From NCBI GenBank assembly GCA_003497625.1, contig DNNO01000020.1, positions 267,318 through 318,687 on the forward strand: DNA of 51,370 nt, given 5' to 3'. This stretch comes from Flavobacterium sp. GTDB taxonomy: Bacteria > Bacteroidota > Bacteroidia > Flavobacteriales > Flavobacteriaceae. A model generated the notes under the pieces. The model was not told the origin of the DNA. It was given only the letters and a program-made list of their open reading frames with translations, and did no database searches. How positions within the stretch are numbered: position 1 is the first letter of the stretch; each line of letters starts with the position of its first letter. Positions 15,565-25,066 of this stretch are shown here, piece by piece. The translations under genes were made by a program, and so were the position numbers.

Positions 15565-18500
15565 TTATTTCTCTAAAGCGTCTAAATTATCAAATTCTGG
15601 TCGGTGTTTTTTAGCTTTCGACCACATTAAATAGATGGCTGGAATTACGAATAAGGTTAAAATTAACGAAAACATCGTTCCACCCACAATTACAACTCCC
15701 ATTCCCATTCTACTTGCCGAAGCCGCTCCAAGCGATAAAGCAATTGGTAAAGCTCCCAAAGCAATGGCTAAACTGGTCATTAAAATTGGACGTAAACGCG
15801 CTTCTGAAGCTTCTAAAATCGCATCGTATTTCGATTTTCCTTGTTCTCGAAGTTGGTTGGCAAATTCGACTATAAGAATTCCGTTTTTGGTAACGAGCCC
15901 AATCAGCATGACGGTTCCAATTTGACTAAAAATATTCCATGTTTGTCCAAATAACCAAAGCGAGAATAATGCACCAGCTACCGCCATTGGTACCGTTAAG
16001 ATAATAATAAATGGGTCAATGAAACTTTCAAATTGTGCGGCTAAAATCAAATAGATTAATAATAACGCCAATCCGAATGCGAAAGATGTGTTCGAACTAC
16101 TTTCTACGAAGTCACGAGATTCACCACCTAAATCGGTCGTAAAAGTATCGTCTAACACTTTTTCTTTGATTTCGTCCATAGCGTTGATACCGTCAATCAT
16201 ACTTTTTCCTGGAGCTAAACCTGCAGAAACAGTTGCCGACATATATCTATTGTTATGAAATAATTGCGGTGGATTACTTTGTTCTTCAACCTCAACTACG
16301 TTATCTAATTGAATTAATTCGCCCGCTTTGTTTTTTACAAACATCGAAGTTAAATCCAATGGAGCATCGCGGTCTTTCTCATCAAATTGTCCAATAACTT
16401 GATATTGTTTTCCATTTTGCATGAAATAACCAAAACGTTGACCGCTTAACGATAATTGTAATGTTTGCGCCACATCTAAAACCGAAATCCCTAAACTTTC
16501 TGCTTTTTCACGATTAATCGTTACGTTGATTTCAGGTTTATTGAATTTCAAATTCACATCCACATTCGAGAAAGTTTCCTTTTTACTTGCTTCTTCCATG
16601 AATTGCGGAATCTTTTCTCTTAATTTTTCAAAATTCGGAGCTTGAATGATGTATTGAATTGGTAAACCACCACGTCTGTTTACCGAAATCGTTGGTTGTT
16701 CCGAAACGTTTACTTTGGCTTGTGGATATTTTTTAGTCATTTTATTCAAATCATCCACAATTTCTTTTTGAGAACGCTCTCTTTCACTCGGATCAACTAA
16801 AGCTAAACGAACCCTTCCAGCATTTACTGAAGAAGACAAAAATCCTGGTGAAGTAATTACCAAAGCTACTTTTTTCTCTGGAATCGAATCGTTGATTAAA
16901 TCAGACAATTCTTCCATAAAACGGTCGGTGTATTCGTAAGTAGAACCTTCAGGAGTTGTTACGCTAATAACACCTAAACTTCTATCATCGTAAGGAGCTG
17001 TTTCCTTTGGAAGAATTGCAAAGAATAACACAATCAACCCGATACAAACTCCAATAATTGGAAAACTCAACCATTTTCTTTTTAAGAATTTAGTCAACGC
17101 ATTAGCATATCCTGTATTTAAACCTACAAAGAAAGGTTCTGTAGCTTCATAGAATTTCGTTTTCTTTTGTTCGCCACCTTTCATCAAATAGGCGTTCAAC
17201 ATTGGTGTTAATGTTAATGATACAAAGGCAGAAATCAGTACGGCGGCACCAATGACGACACCAAACTCTCGGAACAATCGTCCAACGAAACCTTCCAAGA
17301 AAATAATCGGTAAGAAAACTGCTGCTAACGTTACTGAAATCGAAATTACAGCAAAGAAAATTTCGTTTGAACCTTTGATTGCTGCTTCGATTGGCGACAT
17401 GCCTTCTTCAACTTTTTTGAAGATGTTTTCGGTAACTACAATTCCGTCGTCCACTACTAATCCTGTCGCTAAAACAATCGCTAACAACGTTAATACATTG
17501 ATGGAAAAGCCACACAAATACATAATAAAAAATGTAGCAATCAAAGAAACGGGAATATCAATTAAAGGTCGGAATGCGATTGACCAATCTCTAAAGAATA
17601 AAAAGATAATAATGATTACTAAAATAACTGAAATGGCTAATGTTTCGGCAACTTCAACTACTGATTTTTTAATAAAAATGGTATTATCTAAAGCAATATC
17701 TAATTTGATATCACTCGGTAAATCTTTCTTTAATTTGTCAACTTCGGCATAAAATTGTTCTGCAATTTCCAAATAATTAGTTCCTGGTTGCGGAATAATA
17801 GCCACGGCCACCATCGGATTTCCTGATTCGGTGAACTTGGTTTCTAAATTTTCAGAAGCTAAAACGGCATAACCAATATCGCTTAAACGAACAGTTTTGT
17901 TGGCATCTGAAACAATGATAATGTCATTGAATTCCTTTTCAGTAGATAAATTTCCAAGCGTTTTTACCATTAATTCGGTATTCGCTCCTGTCAATTTTCC
18001 TGATGGCAATTCTACATTTTGTTTGTCCAAAGCATTTCGAACATCAGCCACCGTGATTCCGTAAGCATTCAATTTGATTGGATCCATCCAAATACGCATC
18101 GAATAACGTTTTTGTCCCCAAATTTGTACGCTACTCACACCTGGAATCGTTTGAATTCGTTCCGAAATTACGTTTTCAGCATAATCACTTAACTCCAAAG
18201 CATTTCTAGTTTGACTTTGAACCGTCATCGAAATAATGGCATCAGAGTCAGCATCCGATTTGGCAACTACGGGTGGTGCATCGATATCTTGCGGTAAACT
18301 TCTAACAGCCTGAGATACTTTATCACGAACATCATTAGCAGCTTCTTCTAGGTTTTTCTCTAATTTGAATTCGACCGTAATATTACTTGAACCTTGATTA
18401 CTCGAAGACGTTATGTTTCGAATACCATCAATAGAATTAATGGCTTTTTCAAGTGGTTCAGTAATTTGCGATTCGATAATATCGGCATTGGCTCCAGTGT

Positions 18501-18651
18501 AATTCGTTCGAACATTAATTACGGCAGGATCAATCGATGGGAATTCGCGAACGCCCAAATAACTGAATCCTAAAATACCAAAAAGTATAATCAACAAATT
18601 GATTACAATGGTAAAGACGGGTCTTTTTATACTTAAAGTAGATAAACTCAT
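15565..18651 (-). CDS. RND efflux transporter permease (HAE1-like)
   Basis: Proton-driven inner-membrane pump of the AcrB/MexB superfamily, 1028 aa with 12 transmembrane helices and two large periplasmic loops. The N-terminus MSLSTLSIKRPVFTIVINLL is typical. The TM4 proton-relay pair is in LATGLVVDDGIVVTENIFK (about residues 392-410), and the internal repeat ends with IGLVTKNGILIVEFAN in the second half. The Asp-pair TM4 and hydrophobic-loop sequence favour multidrug/solvent (HAE1) rather than heavy-metal export. Substrate unknown. It follows the adaptor gene by 14 bases, part of which is a heptamer repeat. Confidence 0.97.
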   Translation of the reverse strand: MSLSTLSIKRPVFTIVINLLIILFGILGFSYLGVREFPSIDPAVINVRTNYTGANADIIESQITEPLEKAINSIDGIRNITSSSNQGSSNITVEFKLEKNLEEAANDVRDKVSQAVRSLPQDIDAPPVVAKSDADSDAIISMTVQSQTRNALELSDYAENVISERIQTIPGVSSVQIWGQKRYSMRIWMDPIKLNAYGITVADVRNALDKQNVELPSGKLTGANTELMVKTLGNLSTEKEFNDIIIVSDANKTVRLSDIGYAVLASENLETKFTESGNPMVAVAIIPQPGTNYLEIAEQFYAEVDKLKKDLPSDIKLDIALDNTIFIKKSVVEVAETLAISVILVIIIIFLFFRDWSIAFRPLIDIPVSLIATFFIMYLCGFSINVLTLLAIVLATGLVVDDGIVVTENIFKKVEEGMSPIEAAIKGSNEIFFAVISISVTLAAVFLPIIFLEGFVGRLFREFGVVIGAAVLISAFVSLTLTPMLNAYLMKGGEQKKTKFYEATEPFFVGLNTGYANALTKFLKRKWLSFPIIGVCIGLIVLFFAILPKETAPYDDRSLGVISVTTPEGSTYEYTDRFMEELSDLINDSIPEKKVALVITSPGFLSSSVNAGRVRLALVDPSERERSQKEIVDDLNKMTKKYPQAKVNVSEQPTISVNRRGGLPIQYIIQAPNFEKLREKIPQFMEEASKKETFSNVDVNLKFNKPEINVTINREKAESLGISVLDVAQTLQLSLSGQRFGYFMQNGKQYQVIGQFDEKDRDAPLDLTSMFVKNKAGELIQLDNVVEVEEQSNPPQLFHNNRYMSATVSAGLAPGKSMIDGINAMDEIKEKVLDDTFTTDLGGESRDFVESSSNTSFAFGLALLLIYLILAAQFESFIDPFIIILTVPMAVAGALFSLWLFGQTWNIFSQIGTVMLIGLVTKNGILIVEFANQLREQGKSKYDAILEASEARLRPILMTSLAIALGALPIALSLGAASASRMGMGVVIVGGTMFSLILTLFVIPAIYLMWSKAKKHRPEFDNLDALEK

Positions 18652-18653
18652 TT

Positions 18654-18688
18654 GTAAGTGGGAAGTTAGAAGTTAGAAGTGGGAAGTT
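18654..18688. repeat. Heptamer tandem array at the adaptor/permease junction
   Basis: Five contiguous 7-base units: GTAAGTG, GGAAGTT, AGAAGTT, AGAAGTG, GGAAGTT. The array includes the adaptor stop codon (18668-18666) and encodes its last residues (LPTSNF). Confidence 0.75.
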
Positions 18689-19751
18689 TTTCTTGTTTTA
18701 CTTTAACTTTAATATCAGCTTCGTCTTTTAAAGCCATAACGCCAGAAGTTAAAATCGTATCGCCAGATTTTATGCCTTGTGTAACAATTACGTCTTTATC
18801 GGTTCTGGCAATAGTTTCAATTTTTACTTCTTTTGCTTTTCCGTTGTTAGCAATATAAACCACTTTTCCGTCTTGAACAGGAACAACTGCTTCAGAAGGA
18901 ATTTGAATTGCTCCTTTGATGTTTTTCAATGGAAGTTCTATAGTGGCAAATGTTCCCGCTAATAATTTTCCATTTGGATTTTCAGCAATCGCTCTAATTT
19001 TTAACGTTCGTGTTGAAGTTTCAATTTCAGGTTCGATAGCGTAAATTTTAGCTGTAAATTTTTCAGTATTATTTGGAATCGTAAATTGAATAGGAGTATT
19101 GTTTTCCACTACCGAAGCATATTTTTCAGGAATGGAGAAACTAATTTTCACTTGATTTGAGCTTACTAATTTGGTGATTAGAGTTGTAGGAGTTACGTAA
19201 GTTCCGGGAGAAATGTTCCGTAATCCAATTTTACCAGAAAATGGTGCTCTTATACTTGTTTTTGCAATTTGCGCTTGAATCAATTGAGTTTGCGCTTTTA
19301 GACTTCTAAATTCTGCACTTGCAATTTCGTATTCTTCTTGACTAATAGCTTCTTTTTGAAGTAATAGTTTAGCTCTTCTTTCATTTTCGGAAGCTAAACT
19401 TTGACGGGTTTGAGCTTGCGAAAGTTGTGCACGAAGTTCGATATCATTTACTTTTAATAAAACTTGCCCTTTGCTCACATTTGTACCTTCGGTAAAATAA
19501 ATTTTTTCTACAATTCCAGAAACCTCACTTCTAATTTCCACATTTTCATTGGCTTCGATTGAACCTGAAAGGGAAATAGTATTGGCAAAATTAGTTTCGG
19601 AAACTACAATGGCATCAACCACCATTGGAGGTTTTTTATCACCTTTTCCGCCACCTTTTTCAGATTCGGAACTGTTTTTTGTAATTCTATATCCAATTAA
19701 ACCAACAAGAGTCAAAGTGATTAGCGTGATGCTTATAGTTTTTATTTTCAT
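18666..19751 (-). CDS. RND efflux periplasmic adaptor (MFP)
   Basis: Membrane-fusion subunit bridging the RND pump and TolC, 361 aa. An N-terminal membrane anchor (ITLITLTLVGLIGYRI) without a lipobox is followed by a basic, Gly-rich linker, then barrel-sandwich lipoyl halves (ANTISLSGSIEANENVEIRS at about 55-74; RAPFSGKIGLRNISPGTYV at about 168-186), a helical hairpin between them (about 100-160), beta-barrel and membrane-proximal domains. The C-terminal residues come from a tandem heptamer repeat, so the tail may have been extended or replaced by repeat insertion. First gene of the efflux operon behind a strong promoter. No TetR/MarR regulator is adjacent. Confidence 0.95.
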   Translation of the reverse strand: MKIKTISITLITLTLVGLIGYRITKNSSESEKGGGKGDKKPPMVVDAIVVSETNFANTISLSGSIEANENVEIRSEVSGIVEKIYFTEGTNVSKGQVLLKVNDIELRAQLSQAQTRQSLASENERRAKLLLQKEAISQEEYEIASAEFRSLKAQTQLIQAQIAKTSIRAPFSGKIGLRNISPGTYVTPTTLITKLVSSNQVKISFSIPEKYASVVENNTPIQFTIPNNTEKFTAKIYAIEPEIETSTRTLKIRAIAENPNGKLLAGTFATIELPLKNIKGAIQIPSEAVVPVQDGKVVYIANNGKAKEVKIETIARTDKDVIVTQGIKSGDTILTSGVMALKDEADIKVKVKQEKLPTSNF

Positions 19752-19778
19752 GATAGTAAGCTAAACTTAGATTTTATA

Positions 19779-19810
19779 CAAAACTAGGTTTTACTAAATA
19801 ATTATGCCAA
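19779..19810 (-). promoter_or_regulatory. Promoter of the RND efflux operon
   Basis: On the minus strand TTG (19810-19808), 21 bases, then TAGTTTTG (19786-19779) match the Bacteroidota consensus. Transcription would begin about 20-25 bases before ATG 19751. The rest of the 196-base gap to recG holds no gene. Confidence 0.7.
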
Positions 19811-19947
19811 AACCTTACCATTTATTTAACATAGTTGTAGGTACAAATGTTTTAAAAATTTGAGATTTATTTATAAAAGTTATGAAATAGGTGTTGAAAT
19901 TTACTTTTTGTTATAATTTTTCTACACTTCGTTACATTAAATGGAAT

Positions 19948-22050
19948 TTAGCTAATGTAATTCCAAATAGTTTTTTTCTTGCTCAACTCTATAAATGCTT
20001 CTCGAAGTTTTGAATGCTCAGGTTTTTCCATTGGAGCATCGTCTTTTAACAATTTTATGGCATGATGTCTTGCTAATTGTAAAATCTCTTTGTCCTTAAC
20101 TAAATCCGCAATTTGAAGATTTAATACACCACTTTGTTGTTTGCCCATAATATCACCCGGACCACGTAATTTCAAATCGACTTCCGAAATTTCGAAACCA
20201 TCATTGGTACGAACCATCGTTTCCATTCGGATTTTACTGTCATTGCTAAGTTTGTGACTCGTCATTAGTATACAATAACTTTGTTCAGCACCACGACCCA
20301 CACGACCTCTTAATTGGTGTAATTGCGATAAACCAAAACGCTCCGCACTTTCAATTACCATTACGGAAGCATTGGGTACATTTACACCAACTTCAATCAC
20401 AGTTGTTGCCACCATAATATTGGTTTTTCCTTCTGAAAAGCGACGCATTTCTTCATCTTTATCGGTAGGTTTCATTTTCCCGTGAACGATAGAAATGGAA
20501 TATTGAGGTAAAGGAAAATCTCTAGAAATACTTTCGTAACCGTCCATTAAATCTTTGTAATCCATTTTTTCTGATTCTTGAATTAGCGGATACACAATAT
20601 ATACTTGACGACCTTTCGCAATTTCATCTTTCAAAAATTTCCAAACCTTCAATCGGTTCGAATCATAACGATGCACCGTTTGAATCGGTTTTCTACCAGG
20701 AGGCAATTCATCTATTACGGAAATATCCAAATCGCCATATAAACTCATGGCTAAGGTTCGAGGAATAGGGGTGGCGGTCATGACGAGAACGTGAGGTGGA
20801 ACATCATTTTTCTTCCAAAGTTTAGAACGTTGTTCTACACCAAATCTATGTTGTTCATCAATAATCGCTAAACCTAAATTATGAAATTGAACTTTGTCTT
20901 CTAACAAAGCATGAGTTCCAATTAAAATATCTAAAGTTCCGTTTTCTAAAGCTTCGTGAATGATTTTTCGCTCTGCAGTTTTAGTAGAACCTGTTAGAAT
21001 TTTTATTGTGATGTTTAATTCTTTTGCTAACTCAGTAATTCCATTAAAATGTTGATTGGCTAGAATTTCGGTTGGTGCCATCAAACAACTTTGAAAGCCG
21101 TTATCTTTTGCCAAAAGCATGCACATTAAAGCCACAATAGTTTTTCCAGAACCTACGTCGCCTTGGAGTAAACGATTCATTTGGGCGTTGCTACCTAAAT
21201 CATTTCGGATTTCTTTTAATACTCTTTTTTGAGCATTTGTTAAGTCGAAAGGCAGATGATTATTATAAAAATCGGTGAAGTTTTCGCCTACGCGTTCAAA
21301 AGGCATTCCTTTGATTTTATGTTTGCGAATCAGGTTCTTCGTAATCAATTGCAATTGGATGAAAAACAACTCTTCAAACTTCAATCGGAATTGTGCTTTT
21401 GCCAACAAATCTTGACTTTTCGGAAAATGAATATTGAATAAAGCGGCATTTTTAGGAATCAACTTCAATTCGTCTAAAAGATAATTGGGTAAGTTTTCCG
21501 AAAATAACGCTTGGGTTTCCACAAACAATTGTTGCATCATTTTATTGATGACTTTGTTCGAAATGCCTTTATTAGCTAACTTTTCCGTACTAGGATAAAC
21601 CGGTTGCATTGCGGAACGTAGACTAGCTTTATGTTCTTCTAACAATTCCATTTCGGGATGTGCCATGTTGTATGTAGCTCCAAATTGGGTTACTTTTCCA
21701 AAAATCACATACGGAATATTAATTTTGATGCTTTCTCGAATCCATTTTTGCCCTTGGAACCAAACGAGTTCCATTTGACCTGTATCGTCAACAAAAGTGG
21801 CAACTAATCTCGAACGTCCTTTGCCTTGTTCAACCGTTTTGATATTGATGATTTTCCCAACAATTTGTACTTCGGAATTGCTGTTTTGGAGTTCGTTTAT
21901 TTTGTAATAACGCGTTCTATCAATATAACGATTTGGGAATAAATTCAGTAAATCTGCATATTTATGAATACCCAACTCCTTGCGCAATAAATCACCACGT
22001 TGTGGACCAACGCCTTTGAGATATTCTATGGGAGTTTCGAGTAAGTTCAT
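19948..22050 (-). CDS. recG: ATP-dependent DNA helicase RecG
   Basis: Cytoplasmic branch-migration helicase that remodels stalled forks and Holliday junctions, 700 aa. An N-terminal wedge/OB domain (IEYLKGVGPQRGDLLRKELG at the start; OB around 60-150) leads to helicase domains: Walker A GDVGSGKT at about 295-302, Walker B/box II DEQHRFG at about 400, TATPIPRTL after it, and HQLRGRVGRG in the second RecA domain. The C-terminal TRG region (GPGDIMGKQQSG) is present. ATG 22050 (MNLLETPIEY) is chosen; the frame is open 53 codons further upstream, but that extension is hydrophobic and Lys-rich and not part of RecG. Confidence 0.97.
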   Translation of the reverse strand: MNLLETPIEYLKGVGPQRGDLLRKELGIHKYADLLNLFPNRYIDRTRYYKINELQNSNSEVQIVGKIINIKTVEQGKGRSRLVATFVDDTGQMELVWFQGQKWIRESIKINIPYVIFGKVTQFGATYNMAHPEMELLEEHKASLRSAMQPVYPSTEKLANKGISNKVINKMMQQLFVETQALFSENLPNYLLDELKLIPKNAALFNIHFPKSQDLLAKAQFRLKFEELFFIQLQLITKNLIRKHKIKGMPFERVGENFTDFYNNHLPFDLTNAQKRVLKEIRNDLGSNAQMNRLLQGDVGSGKTIVALMCMLLAKDNGFQSCLMAPTEILANQHFNGITELAKELNITIKILTGSTKTAERKIIHEALENGTLDILIGTHALLEDKVQFHNLGLAIIDEQHRFGVEQRSKLWKKNDVPPHVLVMTATPIPRTLAMSLYGDLDISVIDELPPGRKPIQTVHRYDSNRLKVWKFLKDEIAKGRQVYIVYPLIQESEKMDYKDLMDGYESISRDFPLPQYSISIVHGKMKPTDKDEEMRRFSEGKTNIMVATTVIEVGVNVPNASVMVIESAERFGLSQLHQLRGRVGRGAEQSYCILMTSHKLSNDSKIRMETMVRTNDGFEISEVDLKLRGPGDIMGKQQSGVLNLQIADLVKDKEILQLARHHAIKLLKDDAPMEKPEHSKLREAFIELSKKKTIWNYIS

Positions 22051-22151
22051 TTGAGTATTCAGTCTTTTTTCTTTATTCTTTTCTCTTTGTTCTTCAAAAA
22101 ACGAAGATAGTTTATAATTTGTTAATTTAGAAATCGCCACAAAAAAAACTA

Positions 22152-22168
22152 GTTTGTTGTAAACAAAC
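22152..22168. other. Short palindrome in the recG/M1 divergent gap
   Basis: GTTTGTT GTA AACAAAC is a perfect 7-bp inverted repeat in the 228-base space between divergent recG and the aminopeptidase gene. It could be an operator. Nothing else in the gap is convincing; a TATCTTCG on the minus strand at 22109-22102 is a weak recG -7 box. Confidence 0.3.
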
Positions 22169-22278
22169 ACCAATAAAAAAAGGCGATAACATATGACAAA
22201 AAAAAACAATAATTAGCTCCATATGAAATCAGTGAAATTGAAAATGTTTATATTCGTACATTATTAAAATCCATCAAG

Positions 22279-24345
22279 ATGTTTCGTATTCTTTTAGCCT
22301 TGTTTTTCATTAATTTGTCATTTGGTCAACAAATTGATAAAGTTGATTTTATAAGTTGTGAAGCTTTATTATTTCCGGATGCTTCTGAAAAGTCAATTAC
22401 TGGAAGAATTTCTTATGAATTCAAAGTAAAAAAAGCAATTGATACCATAAAGATTGATGCTAAAAGCATGGAATTTTCAGAAGTAATCATTAATGGAAAA
22501 GTGGTGAAATTTAAAAATTCTGGAAAAACATTGGATTTATTTGAAGGGTTTAAGAAAGGAAAAAATAAACTAACTTTTAGTTATTCTGCCAAACCGAAGC
22601 AAACTTTATATTTTACTGGTGATTTTTCAAATGGAACTGGTCAAATTTGGACACAAGGACAAGGACGTTATACTAGCTATTGGTTGCCAAGTTTTGATGA
22701 TGTAAATGAGAAAATGATTTTTAATATTTCTGTTGAATTTAGAAATGATTTTCCAGTAATTTCAAATGGTGCTTTTATCTCAAATAAGTACAATTCGAAG
22801 GGGAATTTAATTACTTGGAATTATCAAATGCAAAAACCAATGTCTTCTTATTTAGTGATGTTAGCCATTGGAAATTTTGCAAAACAAACTACAACCACTA
22901 AATCAGGAACGCCATTAGAATTTTATTTAGATAAAAACGATGTTTCTAAATTTGAACCAACCTATCGCTATTCTAAAGAACTATTCGATTATTTGGAGCA
23001 AGAAATAGGAGTGAAGTATCCTTGGGGCATTTACCGTCAAGTTCCTGTTCGTGATTTTTTGTATGCGGGAATGGAGAATACGACTTCAACCATTTTTGCA
23101 CAAGATTTTGTGGTGGACTCAATAGGTTTTAACGATAGAAATTATGTCAACGTAAACGCTCATGAGTTAGCGCATCAATGGTTTGGCGATTTGATTACGG
23201 CACAATCAGGAAAACATCATTGGTTACAAGAAGGTTTTGCGACTTATTATGCGTTATTGGCTGAACGTCATTTGTTTGGAGATGATTATTTCTACGAAGA
23301 ATTAAATGATTATGCCGAACAATTAAAACGTGCTTCCAAAACTGATACGATTCCGGTGATGAATGAAAAGGCGAGTTCATTATCTTTTTATAAAAAAGGG
23401 GCTTGGGCGTTGCATGTGATGCGAGAAGATATTGGGGCTAAGAATTTTCAAAAAGCAGTTAAAAAGTACTTAAAGAAATACCAATACAAAAACGTGAACA
23501 CCGATGATTTCTTGAAGATTGTAAAAGAGGTTTCGGGTTATGATGTGGAAAATTTCAAAAAGGTTTGGTTAGAAAAAGCTGGATTTGAAATGGAAATCGC
23601 TCAAAAATATCTATCAAAAAACAAATTTATTCAAGATTATTTTGCTTTGAAGAAAAGTAAAAAATCATTAGTCGAATTGACAGAAATTTTGAAATCAGAT
23701 GCCTATTATCCTATCAAACAATACATAGTATATCAAACGCGAAATGTTCCTTTTGATGAACGAAAAGTGATTTTAGAAACCGCTTTAGCTACAAATGACA
23801 TTTTGGTTAGAAGAGCTGTTGCAGAATCTACACTAGTAATTCCTGAAGCTTTTAAATTGCAATATGAAACGTTGTTGAATGACAATTCGTATCAAACAAA
23901 AGAAATCGCTTTAACCAATTTATGGAAAAACTTTCCAGAAGACCGTTTGCGTTATTTAGAACAAACCAAAGAGATTGTTGGGAATAATGATAAAAGTTTC
24001 CGCTTGACTTGGTTAGCTTTAGCAATGAATACTGAAAAGTTGCAAGAACAAGTGAAAACTACGTCATATAATCAATTGTTGGATTTTGCTTCTGAAAACT
24101 ACGAAAGTTCAGTTCGTCAAAATGCCTTAGAGTTGTTATTACAAATGAATCCAAATGATGAAAAAGTAATTGAATTATTGTTTAAAGCAACGGTGCATCA
24201 CAAATGGCAGTTTACCAAGTTTGGAAGAGATAATGTTCGCTTATTACTTAAAAAACCGGAATACAGAACAATAGTTGAAAGATTAGCTGCAACTTCAGAG
24301 GAAAGTATGAAGGAATTGTATTTGAAGTTTTTGAATGAGAAATAA
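22279..24345 (+). CDS. M1 family metallopeptidase (aminopeptidase N-like), exported
   Basis: Zinc aminopeptidase of the gluzincin family, 688 aa, with a short signal peptide (MFRILLALFFINLSFGQ). The N-terminal beta domain spans about 20-200, with the exopeptidase motif AGMENTTST at about 260-268. The zinc site is HELAH (His295, Glu296, His299) with the third ligand Glu318 in WLQEGF, exactly the HExxH-x18-E spacing. A catalytic Tyr is expected near 380 (SFYKKGAWALHVMR). The C-terminal half, about 430-688, looks like a helical repeat domain. Transcribed divergently from recG; ends at a hairpin terminator shared with the convergent gene. Confidence 0.95.
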   Translation: MFRILLALFFINLSFGQQIDKVDFISCEALLFPDASEKSITGRISYEFKVKKAIDTIKIDAKSMEFSEVIINGKVVKFKNSGKTLDLFEGFKKGKNKLTFSYSAKPKQTLYFTGDFSNGTGQIWTQGQGRYTSYWLPSFDDVNEKMIFNISVEFRNDFPVISNGAFISNKYNSKGNLITWNYQMQKPMSSYLVMLAIGNFAKQTTTTKSGTPLEFYLDKNDVSKFEPTYRYSKELFDYLEQEIGVKYPWGIYRQVPVRDFLYAGMENTTSTIFAQDFVVDSIGFNDRNYVNVNAHELAHQWFGDLITAQSGKHHWLQEGFATYYALLAERHLFGDDYFYEELNDYAEQLKRASKTDTIPVMNEKASSLSFYKKGAWALHVMREDIGAKNFQKAVKKYLKKYQYKNVNTDDFLKIVKEVSGYDVENFKKVWLEKAGFEMEIAQKYLSKNKFIQDYFALKKSKKSLVELTEILKSDAYYPIKQYIVYQTRNVPFDERKVILETALATNDILVRRAVAESTLVIPEAFKLQYETLLNDNSYQTKEIALTNLWKNFPEDRLRYLEQTKEIVGNNDKSFRLTWLALAMNTEKLQEQVKTTSYNQLLDFASENYESSVRQNALELLLQMNPNDEKVIELLFKATVHHKWQFTKFGRDNVRLLLKKPEYRTIVERLAATSEESMKELYLKFLNEK

Positions 24346-24347
24346 AA

Positions 24348-24373
24348 AAATCCCGAGCTTCAACTCGGGATTT
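24348..24373. terminator. Hairpin terminator between convergent genes
   Basis: AAATCCCGAG (24348-24357) and CTCGGGATTT (24364-24373) form a 10-bp stem with a 6-base loop. The T run is longer on the minus strand (seven) than on the plus strand (three). Confidence 0.8.
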
Positions 24374-24377
24374 GTAT

Positions 24378-24902
24378 TTAAAATACTCTTTTCAATTCTT
24401 CTTTCAAATAACTAATTGCAATATTACTTGGAGCTTCGGTTTCGGTTAACTCAATCATAATGGCTTCTCTTAGTTTATCTGCATCAGCAACATCTTCGCG
24501 AAGTGCATTTTTTCGAATCATTTGCACTGTACTATTTTTTGCTTTTAACACGATATCCCAAGTTTCCGCAGTCAAATAAATTTGTTGGGTTAAATTATGC
24601 TCAAATTCAGTTTGAATGTGGTGCGATAATAATGTAGCATAGTCGTCTTTACTTTTTCCTGTTGGAGCCACACGCATTAATAATTGAGACGGATTGATTC
24701 GCTCTAACAACAAAACCATTCGCTCATAAGCTTGCAAACGAATTGGTAACGCTTGTTTTTGATTTTCTCTTAATAATTCAAATTTGCGTTTACTTTCTTC
24801 GCTGTTATAAAATTTTTGCATCATTACAAAAGCGACACCACCAGTAATTAAAGCAGGTATTGTGTAAGCAGCAATTTCTAATAATTTATCTTCGATTGTC
24901 AT
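24378..24902 (-). CDS. Conserved membrane-anchored protein of unknown function
   Basis: Protein of 174 aa with an N-terminal hydrophobic segment (AAYTIPALITGGVAFVMMQKF, about residues 11-31) and a helical, charged soluble part. The segment LRENQKQALPIRLQAYERM (about 44-62) is followed by LLERINPSQLLMRVAP and, later, EFEHNLTQQIYLTAETWDIV. I believe this is a Bacteroidota domain of unknown function (possibly DUF7935), but function is not established. It is transcribed alone, divergent from the UvrD-type helicase and ended by the hairpin at 24348. Confidence 0.8.
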   Translation of the reverse strand: MTIEDKLLEIAAYTIPALITGGVAFVMMQKFYNSEESKRKFELLRENQKQALPIRLQAYERMVLLLERINPSQLLMRVAPTGKSKDDYATLLSHHIQTEFEHNLTQQIYLTAETWDIVLKAKNSTVQMIRKNALREDVADADKLREAIMIELTETEAPSNIAISYLKEELKRVF

Positions 24903-25007
24903 TTTTAAGTTGGTTTAATTTCATCGCAAATTAAGATTAAAAAATTTAATTTTCAAATTAGAATTTCAGTTGTTTGTATTAATCTTAATAAGAGTTAATA
25001 ACTTCTT

Positions 25008-25038
25008 TTGTATTAACCCTTTTCATGATGTATTTTTG
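25008..25038 (+). promoter_or_regulatory. Promoter of the UvrD/PcrA-type helicase gene
   Basis: TTG (25008-25010), 20 bases, TATTTTTG (25031-25038): a full Bacteroidota consensus, about 28 bases before ATG 25067. Confidence 0.7.
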
Positions 25039-25066
25039 TAAATTAGTTAAAAAGTTATAGTACACT

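Noticed and set aside
17252-17752. 166-codon open frame on the plus strand inside the RND permease gene
   Set aside because: Antisense shadow of a certain RND gene; Thr/Lys/Ile-rich low-complexity translation and no promoter.
19752-19947. Hidden regulator or RNA gene before the efflux operon
   Set aside because: Only the promoter is seen; no ORF of sensible composition and no stable tRNA-like fold recognised.
22051-22209. 53-codon N-terminal extension of recG
   Set aside because: RecG begins normally at MNLLETPIEY (22050); the extension is hydrophobic, low-complexity and carries a weak promoter box.
22249-22256. TATATTCG as the promoter of the first M1 peptidase
   Set aside because: The nearest TTG is only 8 bases upstream, outside the accepted spacing, and the box has a mismatch.
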